Part shown: positions 54,068 through 63,321 of the stretch, piece after piece | Numbering within the stretch: position 1 is the first letter of the stretch | How the letters are laid out: each line of letters opens with the position of its first letter | Assembly (NCBI GenBank): GCA_951394045.1 | Contig: OX595985.1 | Coordinates: 682,001-746,000, forward strand | DNA from: Nitzschia sp. DOCU1 | Taxonomy: Eukaryota > Bacillariophyta > Bacillariophyceae > Bacillariales > Bacillariaceae | Direction: 5' to 3' | Length of the DNA: 64,000 nucleotides | The notes under the pieces: model-generated | Seen by the model: only the letters and a program-made list of their open reading frames with translations | Databases searched by the model: none | What the model was told of the DNA's origin: nothing | Position numbers and translations under genes: made by a program

Positions 54068-54531
54068 TACGAATTGATTCATTGATTGGTCAATAACATG
54101 GGGATGTTCTTGGGCATTCTGTTCTCTGGTGCCATTTCGGGGGAAATCGAAATAGTTCTCATAGTTCTCTTTCTATTTGACTTGCAAGAAATGTTTCGTT
54201 CTCAATGGGTTGCCCAAGGCCAAATCTCAATAGCGGGACTGCACAAATGCGTTGGGATTGATTCATCGAAGGAATCTTCTTGCCCGGGGGTACTCAAGAC
54301 GGCAGATGGCGGACGAGGATGCTGCATACCATCTACATTCGTGTCTCTTGCGCTTCAAAACTGCATGCAAATATTACTCAGGCCCGGGATAGAGAAGCAA
54401 CGAGAATGATCGGTGCCATGATAAAGTAACGCCATCAATAGATATCAGCTACTTAGCAGATTGTTTCTTGACACGAGACGCATGTCTTTTGTCCCGGCCC
54501 CCGGGTTGATCCTTTTGTTCCTTCTGCTCGC

Positions 54532-54557
54532 TGACGTCACCATCCATTCTGACGTCA
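54532..54557. promoter_or_regulatory. Two CRE palindromes TGACGTCA, 18 bp apart
   Basis: Perfect CREs at 54532-54539 and 54550-54557, about 370-390 bp upstream of the sulfotransferase-like ATG. Start-to-start spacing is 18 bp, close to two helical turns. In P. tricornutum CCRE elements drive CO2/cAMP-responsive transcription; a similar role is inferred. Confidence 0.55.
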
Positions 54558-54923
54558 CATTCACATAACATATGTCTCTCATACATATTTACCTCTGCCA
54601 CACGCACAGGCTGTCACTCGCCGCGTGACTGTGCATGCAATGGCGCAGCTTTTGACGATGACGAGCGAGAGAGAGGCGAGCTTTTTCAGGTTGCGTTGCA
54701 CCTTGGCGATTGGGCATTTCACTGAGTTTGTTTCATAGAAGGCCACTCTCATCGAATCCAACCTTGATGGCTCCTCGCTCTAGTGTTCAAAGGCGAAGGA
54801 GTTGAAGCTTGTGAAGCGAGCGCTGTGTTGGCCTTCAACTCGACGCCACCAACAAAATAAGGCATTCGATTCCAGCTTTGGCACGGTATTTACGTCCACA
54901 ACCGAACACACATCTCATCTTTC

Positions 54924-56788
54924 ATGGGAAGTCACCCGCGTCCCCCCAGAGAGATCCGAGTTTCGTTACTCCCCTTGAAGATCTTGATCGTTCTCATCTT
55001 CGTTACCATCGCACTCAGCCTCGTCGTTTCGGTACAGATTCACTCTTTGGACACGACCCTGGACACGGCGTTTAACTCTGCGGTCTTGTCGGCACGTTCA
55101 TCCTTGGCTAATGTTAGCCAGCTTGCCTCTACGTTGTCCACTGGGGACGAAGTGAAAAGGCAGAGCTCGGAAGTCCTCGAAGATCCTGAACGCCGACCAC
55201 TCCTAAAGATCTTGCGTCAGGCGGGGTACAATTTCGCTGACACTGAAGTGTTCACACCCGAAGTATGGAGGTCTATCCCTCGGTGGTCACATGTTGTGGA
55301 TCTTTACGGCGAACCGGTCATTTTAGGGCTGGAGACTTGTCAACAATTCCGTGATGTAGTTCCTAGCGAAGCGAGACAAATTGGCGTTGCAGGCATGTTC
55401 AACAGCGGAACAAATATTCTGAATGAATGTAAGTCCGAGCGCTCGTTACACGTTGTGACGCATCGAAATCTTTCCTCATTTCATCCTGTGTTTTCTTCGC
55501 AACTCCTATAATTCCTGCAGTGCTGCAGCTCAATTGTTTCAACGAGAAAGCAAAATCGGAGAAGGGTGGAAGCAAGGGGAAAGGTGAGCACCTCTGTCTG
55601 CGTCGTAACTCCTGCGGTTCACGTAATGCTTCTGGTACTCAACAGTTTCAAAGAGATTCTAAAAAGGCGGAAAGAGGGTGTCCTTTGGCAAGGTGAGCAT
55701 CATCCTGCACAACATGGGGTGCAAGCGCAAATGTTGCTTTCTAACCCGCTCTCAGTTCCATGGTAGGTTGTATACTTGTTCGTCGTGTTTACAAAATTCG
55801 CAACGTGGCAATAAACCCTCAGTGGATTGCTACTTTTTGGGAGCAGGGGTAAACATATGCCATTATCACAGAGATCCGAGAACGCCGCGACAGGATTCGA
55901 AGACGTTAATGTCTCGGACGTCCTTCCGGTTGTAGTTGTGAGAGATCCATATACATGGATGCAAAGTATGTAAGTATGTTTTGGTTGGAGGCAGCGTGGT
56001 GTATGCTTTGTGAGGGTCATATTGCTGACCCGTGCCATCACATCGATGGTCTGACCAAAGGTGCCGACAGGTAAGGGCGTCGATGCAAAATGTTGCAGTA
56101 GTCGATTCAAGCACTACTGTCTACTCACTACATCATTACTTCTACTTGGTCTCGCTGGACTAGTCCTACGTCGTCCAGTTTGATCACTCAACCGAGCCGG
56201 AACGGAATCTTTGCCCGAATATTGTACCGTACGAAGAAGATATCAAAGTTCATCCTAGGTATGTGAGGCCATTTCTCAATGAAGGCTTATCATCGGAGTT
56301 TTCTGCTTTCTCACAATTGCGTCAACCTTCTACTTCTATCCGCCATTCCGACAAGGTATGGAAAAATGAAGTACATGCCCGTTCACGCAAAGTACAAGAG
56401 TGACTTGCAACTCAAGTATCCATCCATTGTGCATTTGTGGAATGACTGGTACAATTCGTACGTCAATACGACCGACTTTCCGCGGCTCGTAGTTCGGATG
56501 GAAGATGTTGTCTTTCGAGCCGAGGTAGTACTGCCCAAGGTCTGCGAGTGTTTCGGGGGGACGTGGAGACATCAAGACCGCAACGAGGTGCGCTATCACA
56601 CAGAAGTAGCCAATCAAAATGCCGGGATCGATACCAGTGCCGGCAGTGGTCTGCTTCGATCGATAATCAGGTATGGCAACAGGAACAAGCGTCGCCAGCA
56701 CTATCAGGTGATTCAGTTCGATGCTGCAAGGCAATTACTAGATCCAAAACTCATGGCTATGTTCGGGTACAGCTATGAGCCACCGTGA
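54924..56788 (+). CDS. Sulfotransferase-like type II membrane protein with micro-exons
   Basis: Proposed exons: 54924..55428, 55521..55583, 55654..55692, 55756..55762, 55847..55969, 56061..56070, 56164..56258 and 56356..56788; sum 1275 nt, 424 residues. All introns are GT-AG. The 7-nt exon builds VPW in LWQ|VPW|GKH, and the 10-nt exon builds MCRQ in TWMQS|MCRQ|SYVVQFDH. A signal anchor at about 15-38 precedes the luminal domain. GVAGMFNSGTNILNELL is the likely PAPS-binding loop; VVVVRDPYTWMQSM and FPRLVVRMEDVVF are the other conserved blocks. It probably transfers sulfate to a secreted or surface glycan or protein; acceptor unknown. Exon 3 could instead start at 55675. A signal-anchor plus PAPS-loop layout fits Golgi sulfotransferases. 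Confidence 0.72.
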
Positions 56789-57135
56789 GCATAGAATAGA
56801 TCGGTACAAGTCAAAAAATAATAGTAATAAACTCATAGACTAACTGCTCTGTTGTGGTCCTGTAGGACTTTAACGTCGCCGGGATGGAGTAGTAGGAGAG
56901 CCGATCGGGTTCGGCATGAAGCAAAACGATCGCAGAGCGCTTCGCCCACGAAACTCATCGAGTTCTGGGAGTGTGAATTAAAGAAAACACAAAAAGCCCA
57001 ATTTCCTAGAGAAAAGCATCGCTTGCTTTTATCGCTACGCCCATGATGCATTTATGCCGGAGCGAATATAGGGTCATGTAATCATCGAGACTTGCTAGAT
57101 TAGAGATCCGTCTCTCTCTCTCTCGTAACCGAATT
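56789..57135. other. Intergenic, convergent 3' ends
   Basis: 347 bp between the sulfotransferase-like gene and WDR6; includes a TCTCTCTCTCTCTC run near 57111-57124. Nothing coding is supported. Confidence 0.5.
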
Positions 57136-60100
57136 CTATCGGAATGTGCCTGATAGAGCAAAAAGCTCAATACCCCAGCCGACAACGGCAGCAGTCGCAC
57201 CAAGACCATTCGTCGTTGCAGCAATGGCGTTCAGGTCCCCGACGTCCACAGGCAGGTGGTCCACAACTTCGAGCGACGCTTGTTTATGCGCGATCGCCTC
57301 GTCGACCACTTTCCATAGCGATATCCGTTGTGTATAACCAGCAGCAAGAAAATATGTTGATGTTGGACCGGGTAACCAAGAGATTCCCTTCAGAGCGGAG
57401 AAACTTGCCTCTGGCACAGTGGAAATAGACTCGACAACTGCTTTTGGAGCGGCGTCAGACGAGATAAATGTGAACTTCAACCGGCAGTACGTTATAGCTT
57501 GGTCGTCCCCGGCTGTCAAGATTTTGGCGTCTGCTGCTGTCTCACTCGTCTTCACAATTGACATTGATATGGCATTCGTACCCATTTGGTGTGGCTGCAA
57601 AGTTGTAAGGGGTATCCAAGTTGTCTCGCCGAGCTCCTTCCAACTGTCGTTCAGAATCGACGCGGCCGCAGGGAGATCGTAGAGGGCTAAGTCGCCGGCT
57701 GTTGTCCCAATAGCCAGAAGAATTCTGTTTGCAATGCGGCTCATCGCAATGCTCAAAATGGGGCGTGTTGATGCTTGAATGTTGAGTCCAGGCGAGGGCC
57801 GTACGATGGGATCTTCCGAAATCATGTAAAGGTGGCACTGACCGGCTGAGTCACCCGCCGCGACAAGATGGACTCGATCGGGACCCAGCAAAGGTACCGC
57901 CTTGACCGTATTTATTCTCTGGTCAATGGAGGCACCCTCTCGCTTCGAACGTTTTCCGAGGAAACGTATGCCAACATCCTCTAACACAGACGCGGGATCT
58001 TCGTCCCGTAAATATGACAAGAAGAATTGCAAAGTTAGTTTCCCTCCGCCCACCACCAATAGGGCAGACTGCGAGTCTATTTGGCTGTGACAAACAGCGC
58101 GGACACAGCTTTCCTGTGGAGTCAGTGCGATTGAATTGTCCAAGCGGTTCTCGCGGCAAAGGAAGATTTTGGATCCACAGTCTTCGCTTGCCGTCAGAAG
58201 GAACGAGGCGCTCTTTCTCGACACAAGCGAAAAGAAACAAGCATCGAATATGGTTTCACCGTGTACGGGAACCCCATCTTGGGCATAGGATAAGAGATTC
58301 TTTCCAGATGTTGAACTCACGATCTCTCGATGGACGAGAAGACTATTAGTGCCGTCCTTTTGGCTCATGCAAACAGCCATTTGCTTGAGAATAGGTTCTC
58401 CTTGCATGCCAACCGGCCAATACAAGTCGTGGATTCGCTGGCGTCCTCCCGTGTCTATCTGAAAGATAGTCTGGCCGGAGACAACGTCCACAAGCCGATA
58501 GAGGTTACCGAAGTAGCCTGCGACGACAAAGGATCGAGATCCATTTAAGGCTCTTTGGTACCGCACCTGGGAAATGCCGCTCAATGATGAAACAGGCATT
58601 GAAAAGCCACGTTCAAGCGATGAACCGTTGCGATACGAGACTTGTAGGCATCCATCGTTTCCAGACGATACCACCATGTCTCCGACGAGAAGAATCGACG
58701 TCACGTGTTCCTTCTGGTGAATCCGATAAATTGAAGATGAAGCATTGACTGCTGCATCACCCACCGGAGACTGATTTGGAATTTGGTAAAGCGCTATGCT
58801 GCCCCTACTGTCTCCAACTACCATATGATTCAACCCATCGTGAGCGCAACAAGTCGGCACCCCTTTTGTGTCGACGTTCAAAGTGAGCGTTGGTTTGGTC
58901 AGGGCTGTGATTTGATTATCACTGGGCAAAATCCACAAGGCAACCGCATGAACATGGAATGAGACCAATATCCGCTCTTCTTGAATCCATTTCAGTCCTT
59001 GGACAGAGCGCAGTGGCTTTGCCCAAAGGAGTGCACGGACGTCCACGTCATCTGACAACATCGTATTGTATTTCACGACAACTATGTCACCTCGTGTAGT
59101 TCCGATTGCCGCCCAATCGGACGAAATTATTGCCATACAACACCCATCCTTCATATCTAATCCATGGGCGGTAAGAAGAGTAGAATCCCACCATGGAATA
59201 CATTGACGCCATTCTCCGCTCCTGAAGTTGTACACCATGAGCGATCCAGCACGTGTAGCCACAAGAAGCTGATCTTGGTCCAACCAGTTCATGCCGACAA
59301 TCACTTGAGACTTTGGCTTCGAGGCCTTCTTTTGCTTTGTTTTTGTTGCAAGATTTGATTCAGATACCTCTGTTTCTTCACAAGGTTGCTGTGAGGAAAT
59401 GCTTGGCTGTGGTGCACGGTCATCGGGAATCACTATGGAGGCCCATACTTCCAATTCCCGGCCAAGCATTCGCCGTGATAGATTGATAATCGAAACTGAC
59501 CCATTGGTTGCTCCCACCATTGCGACATCATTCCAGGTAGCAATGCTCCAAAGTCCAGTTGCGTGCTGAACGCATGCTAAAACAGCGCCTGATTCCAAGG
59601 CCCATATCCTGGTCGTTGCATCTTCCGCCACACTAGCTAAAGCATCGGTCACAAATGCTACGCTCCAAACTCGGGCAGTATGACCCCATCCCACCCATTT
59701 CGCCTTCCATTCATTGACGTCGTTTTCGCAAGAATAACTCCACAATCGCACGCTTCGATCATCCGACGTCGAAGCGATGAGTCTACCATTGTCAGAAAAT
59801 CGAACAGAATGAATAATGCCAGCATGCCCCTCAAGCTCGTACTTGAGCGTTGAATCTGCTTTCTCATTTCCGCCGTCTTCCATAGGTAGCGACCACACTT
59901 GAATGACTTGAAATGCTGTCCCCGCTGCCACCCATACGCTACCTTCCTGATGCATAATGTTCATTGACGTAACTAAGCAGGACGGGCTTCCAGTGATCCG
60001 TCTCTGAAAAGTAAAATCTAGAAGATTTGTTTGAGGCCCCTCTGCTGGAGAAATTGTCCACAGCTCGACAACATGACGCGCAAGACCCAGAGCAGCAGTG

Positions 60101-60582
60101 ACAGAAGTCGCACTCTGACGGGCAAACAGCTTGACGTCCCAGATCCAGTCGGAAGCGATGAAATGCGATTTCTGCTTCCCGTCATGCAGAATATCACATC
60201 GACTGATTCTCGATGACGAATCCATCGACGTGCCGAAAGAAATTTCGCAAAAGGCTAGCTGTCGCCCCCCGAAAACTGCGACATTCCAGGTGCCAGAGCT
60301 ATCGGCAACTTTCTCATCACGAAAGGATGTCCCATGGATCGTACCACCATCAGTTTTGGGAAAGACGAGTAGCTCGGACTTGAGTTGTCGACAGGAGCAA
60401 AAAAGATACGAACCCAAGGCCCACAGTCTCGCCACGTCCCCATCCTCTCCAGAACTTCCGCCAAAGCGATGAAAGGCAACGCATGTCACTGGTCCGCCTG
60501 CCCGCGAGGCCTTCTCCAACCGAGGAGCCTGTTCTTCAGTTTCGGCATCCTCTGGGTTCTGTACTCTGGTGATCTCATCCAT
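57136..60582 (-). CDS. WDR6: WDR6/TRM734-type WD40 protein
   Basis: A single exon of 1148 residues with a true ATG at 60582. WD40 repeats occur throughout. The diagnostic run near residues 250-375 is GHAGIIHSVRFSDNGRLIAS, SDDRSVRLWS, WGHTARVWSVAFV, EDATTRIWALESG and GLWSIATW, which is the WDR6/Trm734 pattern. Further repeats run to the C-terminus. In yeast and humans this protein pairs with the Trm7/FTSJ1 methyltransferase to form 2'-O-methylated residue 34 of tRNA anticodons, so a tRNA modification role is expected. Residues about 405-430 are a basic/polar insertion with KTKQKKASKPK. Length fits WDR6 (about 1000-1150). Confidence 0.85.
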   Translation of the reverse strand: MDEITRVQNPEDAETEEQAPRLEKASRAGGPVTCVAFHRFGGSSGEDGDVARLWALGSYLFCSCRQLKSELLVFPKTDGGTIHGTSFRDEKVADSSGTWNVAVFGGRQLAFCEISFGTSMDSSSRISRCDILHDGKQKSHFIASDWIWDVKLFARQSATSVTAALGLARHVVELWTISPAEGPQTNLLDFTFQRRITGSPSCLVTSMNIMHQEGSVWVAAGTAFQVIQVWSLPMEDGGNEKADSTLKYELEGHAGIIHSVRFSDNGRLIASTSDDRSVRLWSYSCENDVNEWKAKWVGWGHTARVWSVAFVTDALASVAEDATTRIWALESGAVLACVQHATGLWSIATWNDVAMVGATNGSVSIINLSRRMLGRELEVWASIVIPDDRAPQPSISSQQPCEETEVSESNLATKTKQKKASKPKSQVIVGMNWLDQDQLLVATRAGSLMVYNFRSGEWRQCIPWWDSTLLTAHGLDMKDGCCMAIISSDWAAIGTTRGDIVVVKYNTMLSDDVDVRALLWAKPLRSVQGLKWIQEERILVSFHVHAVALWILPSDNQITALTKPTLTLNVDTKGVPTCCAHDGLNHMVVGDSRGSIALYQIPNQSPVGDAAVNASSSIYRIHQKEHVTSILLVGDMVVSSGNDGCLQVSYRNGSSLERGFSMPVSSLSGISQVRYQRALNGSRSFVVAGYFGNLYRLVDVVSGQTIFQIDTGGRQRIHDLYWPVGMQGEPILKQMAVCMSQKDGTNSLLVHREIVSSTSGKNLLSYAQDGVPVHGETIFDACFFSLVSRKSASFLLTASEDCGSKIFLCRENRLDNSIALTPQESCVRAVCHSQIDSQSALLVVGGGKLTLQFFLSYLRDEDPASVLEDVGIRFLGKRSKREGASIDQRINTVKAVPLLGPDRVHLVAAGDSAGQCHLYMISEDPIVRPSPGLNIQASTRPILSIAMSRIANRILLAIGTTAGDLALYDLPAAASILNDSWKELGETTWIPLTTLQPHQMGTNAISMSIVKTSETAADAKILTAGDDQAITYCRLKFTFISSDAAPKAVVESISTVPEASFSALKGISWLPGPTSTYFLAAGYTQRISLWKVVDEAIAHKQASLEVVDHLPVDVGDLNAIAATTNGLGATAAVVGWGIELFALSGTFR

Positions 60583-61568
60583 GGCATCTTGCCGAAATGG
60601 GAGTTGACGACCAAAGCAAGAACAACGACATCGTAAAGTAAGGTTCGCGAAGATGAAATCAAGAAGAAAAATGAGCGGTTCTCGTGCGAGAGCGCGCGAA
60701 CTTTGGATGTGTCTGTGCGTCTGCCCGTGGTCATATCACATAGGCGAAGGCCATAGTGGATGGCTGGCCCCGCTCGATACCGGTCCGTGGCTCCCCTGGG
60801 GAGACCATGAAAATCAATGGCGCGGTGGGGTAGGGGCCCTGCCGGCGCCCCAAGGGTACGAAGTGAAGAACCGAATATAAGAAAATTTCGCGATGAGGAG
60901 TTGGCCGTTATATTAGTTAGAAATTACGGGTAAATCACGCGCGCTTTTTACGAAAAATACTGAAAATCGCCCGAACACCCCCTGAATCGGTTTTGATGGT
61001 TTTTCTCATGTTGTGGAATCAAAGCAAACAATGACCTTGGAGACATCTCTCCGGCTCATTCAAAGGCACTCAACGAATGGATGATTTTACCAGTTGTGAA
61101 GGACTCATCCAGAATTTGCCTTCCAAGAAAGCAGCCTTGTCGGACGTTTTTTGTTCCAAACCGCCATTGTCGTGCCCGTGGGAATGGGCGCGTCAATGGC
61201 GCAGGTTTGGAACCAAAAAATTGCGGCAAGGCCCGCTTTCTTGGAAGAAAGCAAGTTCGTTCGCGAAAAACTATGACAGAGATACTTTTCATTTTAAGGG
61301 GTGTAACGACTTTATATGTGTGTACAACACTCAACACATTACCCCTACCCTTCTGTCTACCACGCTACTTGGTAGCCTGCCAGGCGCGCGCAAGCCGGAA
61401 CGAGCCGTTTGTCACCATCACACCGCACATCTCATAAATTGCAAACGCTTCCTGTTGCATATGCTGTACCACTCTGAACCGACTTCCCAGCCCCAGAAGT
61501 AGACGATATTTGAGAGCATTGGTGCTACAAGTAGACTACGAAAACTTTTGCATTACATACAAGACACC
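60583..61568. other. Intergenic with long inverted repeat
   Basis: About 1 kb between WDR6 (minus) and the MYND gene (plus). Positions 61113-61256 form a long imperfect inverted repeat. The open frames over it are by-products of the repeat. Confidence 0.6.
61113..61256. repeat. Long imperfect inverted repeat (hairpin, ~57-nt arms)
   Basis: Left arm about 61113-61169, right arm about 61193-61256. Arms share CTTCCAAGAAAGC, CCTTG, a T/A-run TTTTTTG and TTCCAAACC, then GCCATTG, when the right arm is reverse-complemented. The loop of ~23 nt itself contains GCCCGTGGGAATGGGC, a small nested hairpin. It has no terminal repeats of a known transposon class that I can identify. Confidence 0.85.
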
Positions 61569-62828
61569 ATGATTGAAGAATTCTCGCGAGCGTCGACAGC
61601 ATCGGACTTGAAATGGTTGCACAAACTGGAGGTTGTGGAGTGCGATTCCGATGGCGAAGTCTTCAAGTATGAAGTGGAAGATTTCGGTGAATACTATGAT
61701 GGGGATGCTAGCGTGATAGCGGACATTGAAGAATTCCTTAATACACACAATTCCAGCAATTTGGACATGAATGATTTCCTTCTGCATGACATCTTCCATC
61801 CCATCGAGTTTACCTTGCGGTGTGGAGTACGGGATATCCAGAAGGACGAAAAGATTAACAAGCTTCGCCGCAAGAAAGCAATTTTCATAATCACTCAGGT
61901 GATTCCACGCATTTATCACCATCCGAACTTTTCAGAACTTTCGGACACAATCGCCCGAGCAGTAACAGGCTTTTTGATTCTCATCGTAGAGCTGCATTCG
62001 ATCCACGCCAGGGAGGATGATGGGGATGCAGACGAACTTTCGGCCCATTTCAAGGCCAAAACATTCTTAGCCGGGATTGCTTTGCAAATTTGGTCGGTTT
62101 GTTTGTACGAGCAAGGAATCCCCATGGTCACTGAACGAACGCTCCCAACACTTAGGAGATTGGCCATGATGGATCTAATCGACACCGTTTTCAACTATGC
62201 GGGGTCATGGGGTCGAATCATGGCACTGTTAGAAGAGCGTCATGGTGATCTACCTCGAATTGCAGCCGACAAGGCCTTGAACGAATCTACCGATATGTTA
62301 CGCCAAGCTCGGAATTCGATTCGATGCCATATCTTGGAACTGAGCGGCATTGAACAGGACGTTGTGTCGACGGTGAAAACGGCTCCTCAAATGTACCAAT
62401 ACTACCCCAAATGCAGTGCATATCTTTGTCAAGAAATTGAAAGCGCCGACAAGCCACATCGACTGCGTTGCTACCAATGCCACTACTATCATTGGTGTAG
62501 CCCTGCCTGTCAACAGTATTCGGAGGAAGTGGCTGGTCACCACGAACTGTTCTGCTCCGCCTGCCCCGAGAACAAGAAGAAGGAGATTCGGTTACAGATG
62601 CAGGAATACTTGAACATCCCAGACGTTGGAGGGACAATCGAAATCAAACAGTGTCACGCTTGTGGCCTCCACAAATCAGCGAGCAAACGAATGAATCGCT
62701 GTTCGCAGTGCAAAGCAGTTTACTATTGCAGCAAAGCTTGTCAGGCATGGGACTGGAACCACGGGAACCATCGCAATAAATGCGAGTCGCCCATCTTTGA
62801 CTCCCCAGGTTCGAAAGGCTCGTTGTAG
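61569..62828 (+). CDS. Double MYND zinc finger protein
   Basis: A single exon of 419 residues; ATG at 61569 is used, because the open frame starts earlier with TTG. Residues about 1-265 are helical with acidic patches. Two MYND-type zinc fingers follow. The first (about 282-325) has CSAYLCQE, RLRCYQCHYYHWCSPACQQ and HHELFC. The second (about 362-412) has CHACGLHKS, NRCSQCKAVYYCSKACQAW and NHRNKC. MYND fingers bind proline-rich peptides and recruit partners. The first finger has the spacing of MYND but a divergent start. No SET or other catalytic domain is seen. Cellular role unknown; partner recruitment is the most that is supported. Confidence 0.8.
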   Translation: MIEEFSRASTASDLKWLHKLEVVECDSDGEVFKYEVEDFGEYYDGDASVIADIEEFLNTHNSSNLDMNDFLLHDIFHPIEFTLRCGVRDIQKDEKINKLRRKKAIFIITQVIPRIYHHPNFSELSDTIARAVTGFLILIVELHSIHAREDDGDADELSAHFKAKTFLAGIALQIWSVCLYEQGIPMVTERTLPTLRRLAMMDLIDTVFNYAGSWGRIMALLEERHGDLPRIAADKALNESTDMLRQARNSIRCHILELSGIEQDVVSTVKTAPQMYQYYPKCSAYLCQEIESADKPHRLRCYQCHYYHWCSPACQQYSEEVAGHHELFCSACPENKKKEIRLQMQEYLNIPDVGGTIEIKQCHACGLHKSASKRMNRCSQCKAVYYCSKACQAWDWNHGNHRNKCESPIFDSPGSKGSL

Positions 62829-63321
62829 TTCGATGTACTGTGCTCCCACTTGGGTGTTGACCACAATTGGCAAGAATAACGTACCGATTACTCTAGCTGC
62901 CTTCTCCTCGTAGGTGGCGACTTTAGGAGTGAAAAGTCGTGCAATATATGTAAATTCCGTGCACAGAATGCGTATTGTAGTTCTATATCTGGTGCTTGTC
63001 GTGTGTTGGTCTACCTCCATGTACTTCAAAAGAGCAGCGACCTAGTACGAACGGCCTTTTGTCTGATTCATCGTCCTTGTTGCAGGCAGTCTGGCCAATT
63101 TCGGTGTTTTATGATTGCTGTTCTAGAGTAGAGCTTGGATAGTTGGGCATCTGTGGAGATTTAACTTGTCTGGCGAAAGAACAAACGTAACATGAAAAAG
63201 ATGCTTTCTATCCCGAGTTGGTGTATAAATTTCATTGCTATATATGTATGTATCATGTTGTATTGTCGCCCTGCAGTTCGCGTCGCGGCGATTTGATGGA
63301 GCTGTATTGTGGCCAAGAGGC
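62829..63321. other. Intergenic, convergent 3' ends
   Basis: 493 bp between the MYND gene and the glucanase-like gene. AT-rich in the second half, with no feature recognised. Confidence 0.5.

Larger units (their letters stand above)
52749..54923. other. 2.2-kb gene desert with direct repeat and paired CREs
   Basis: Between the exonuclease and the sulfotransferase-like gene. It holds a 97-bp-period direct repeat (53889-54067) and two perfect CREs (54532-54539 and 54550-54557). A minus-strand open frame (53142..53615, 157 codons, true ATG) and a plus frame near 54086 are the only long frames; both lack family motifs. Confidence 0.5.

Noticed and set aside
54086..54409. 107-codon open frame before the CRE pair
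   Set aside because: Starts with TTG; hydrophobic start but no motif and no good start context.
61077..61502. Open frames of 93-141 codons over the inverted repeat
   Set aside because: They come from the repeat arms, read in both orientations, and carry no family motif.
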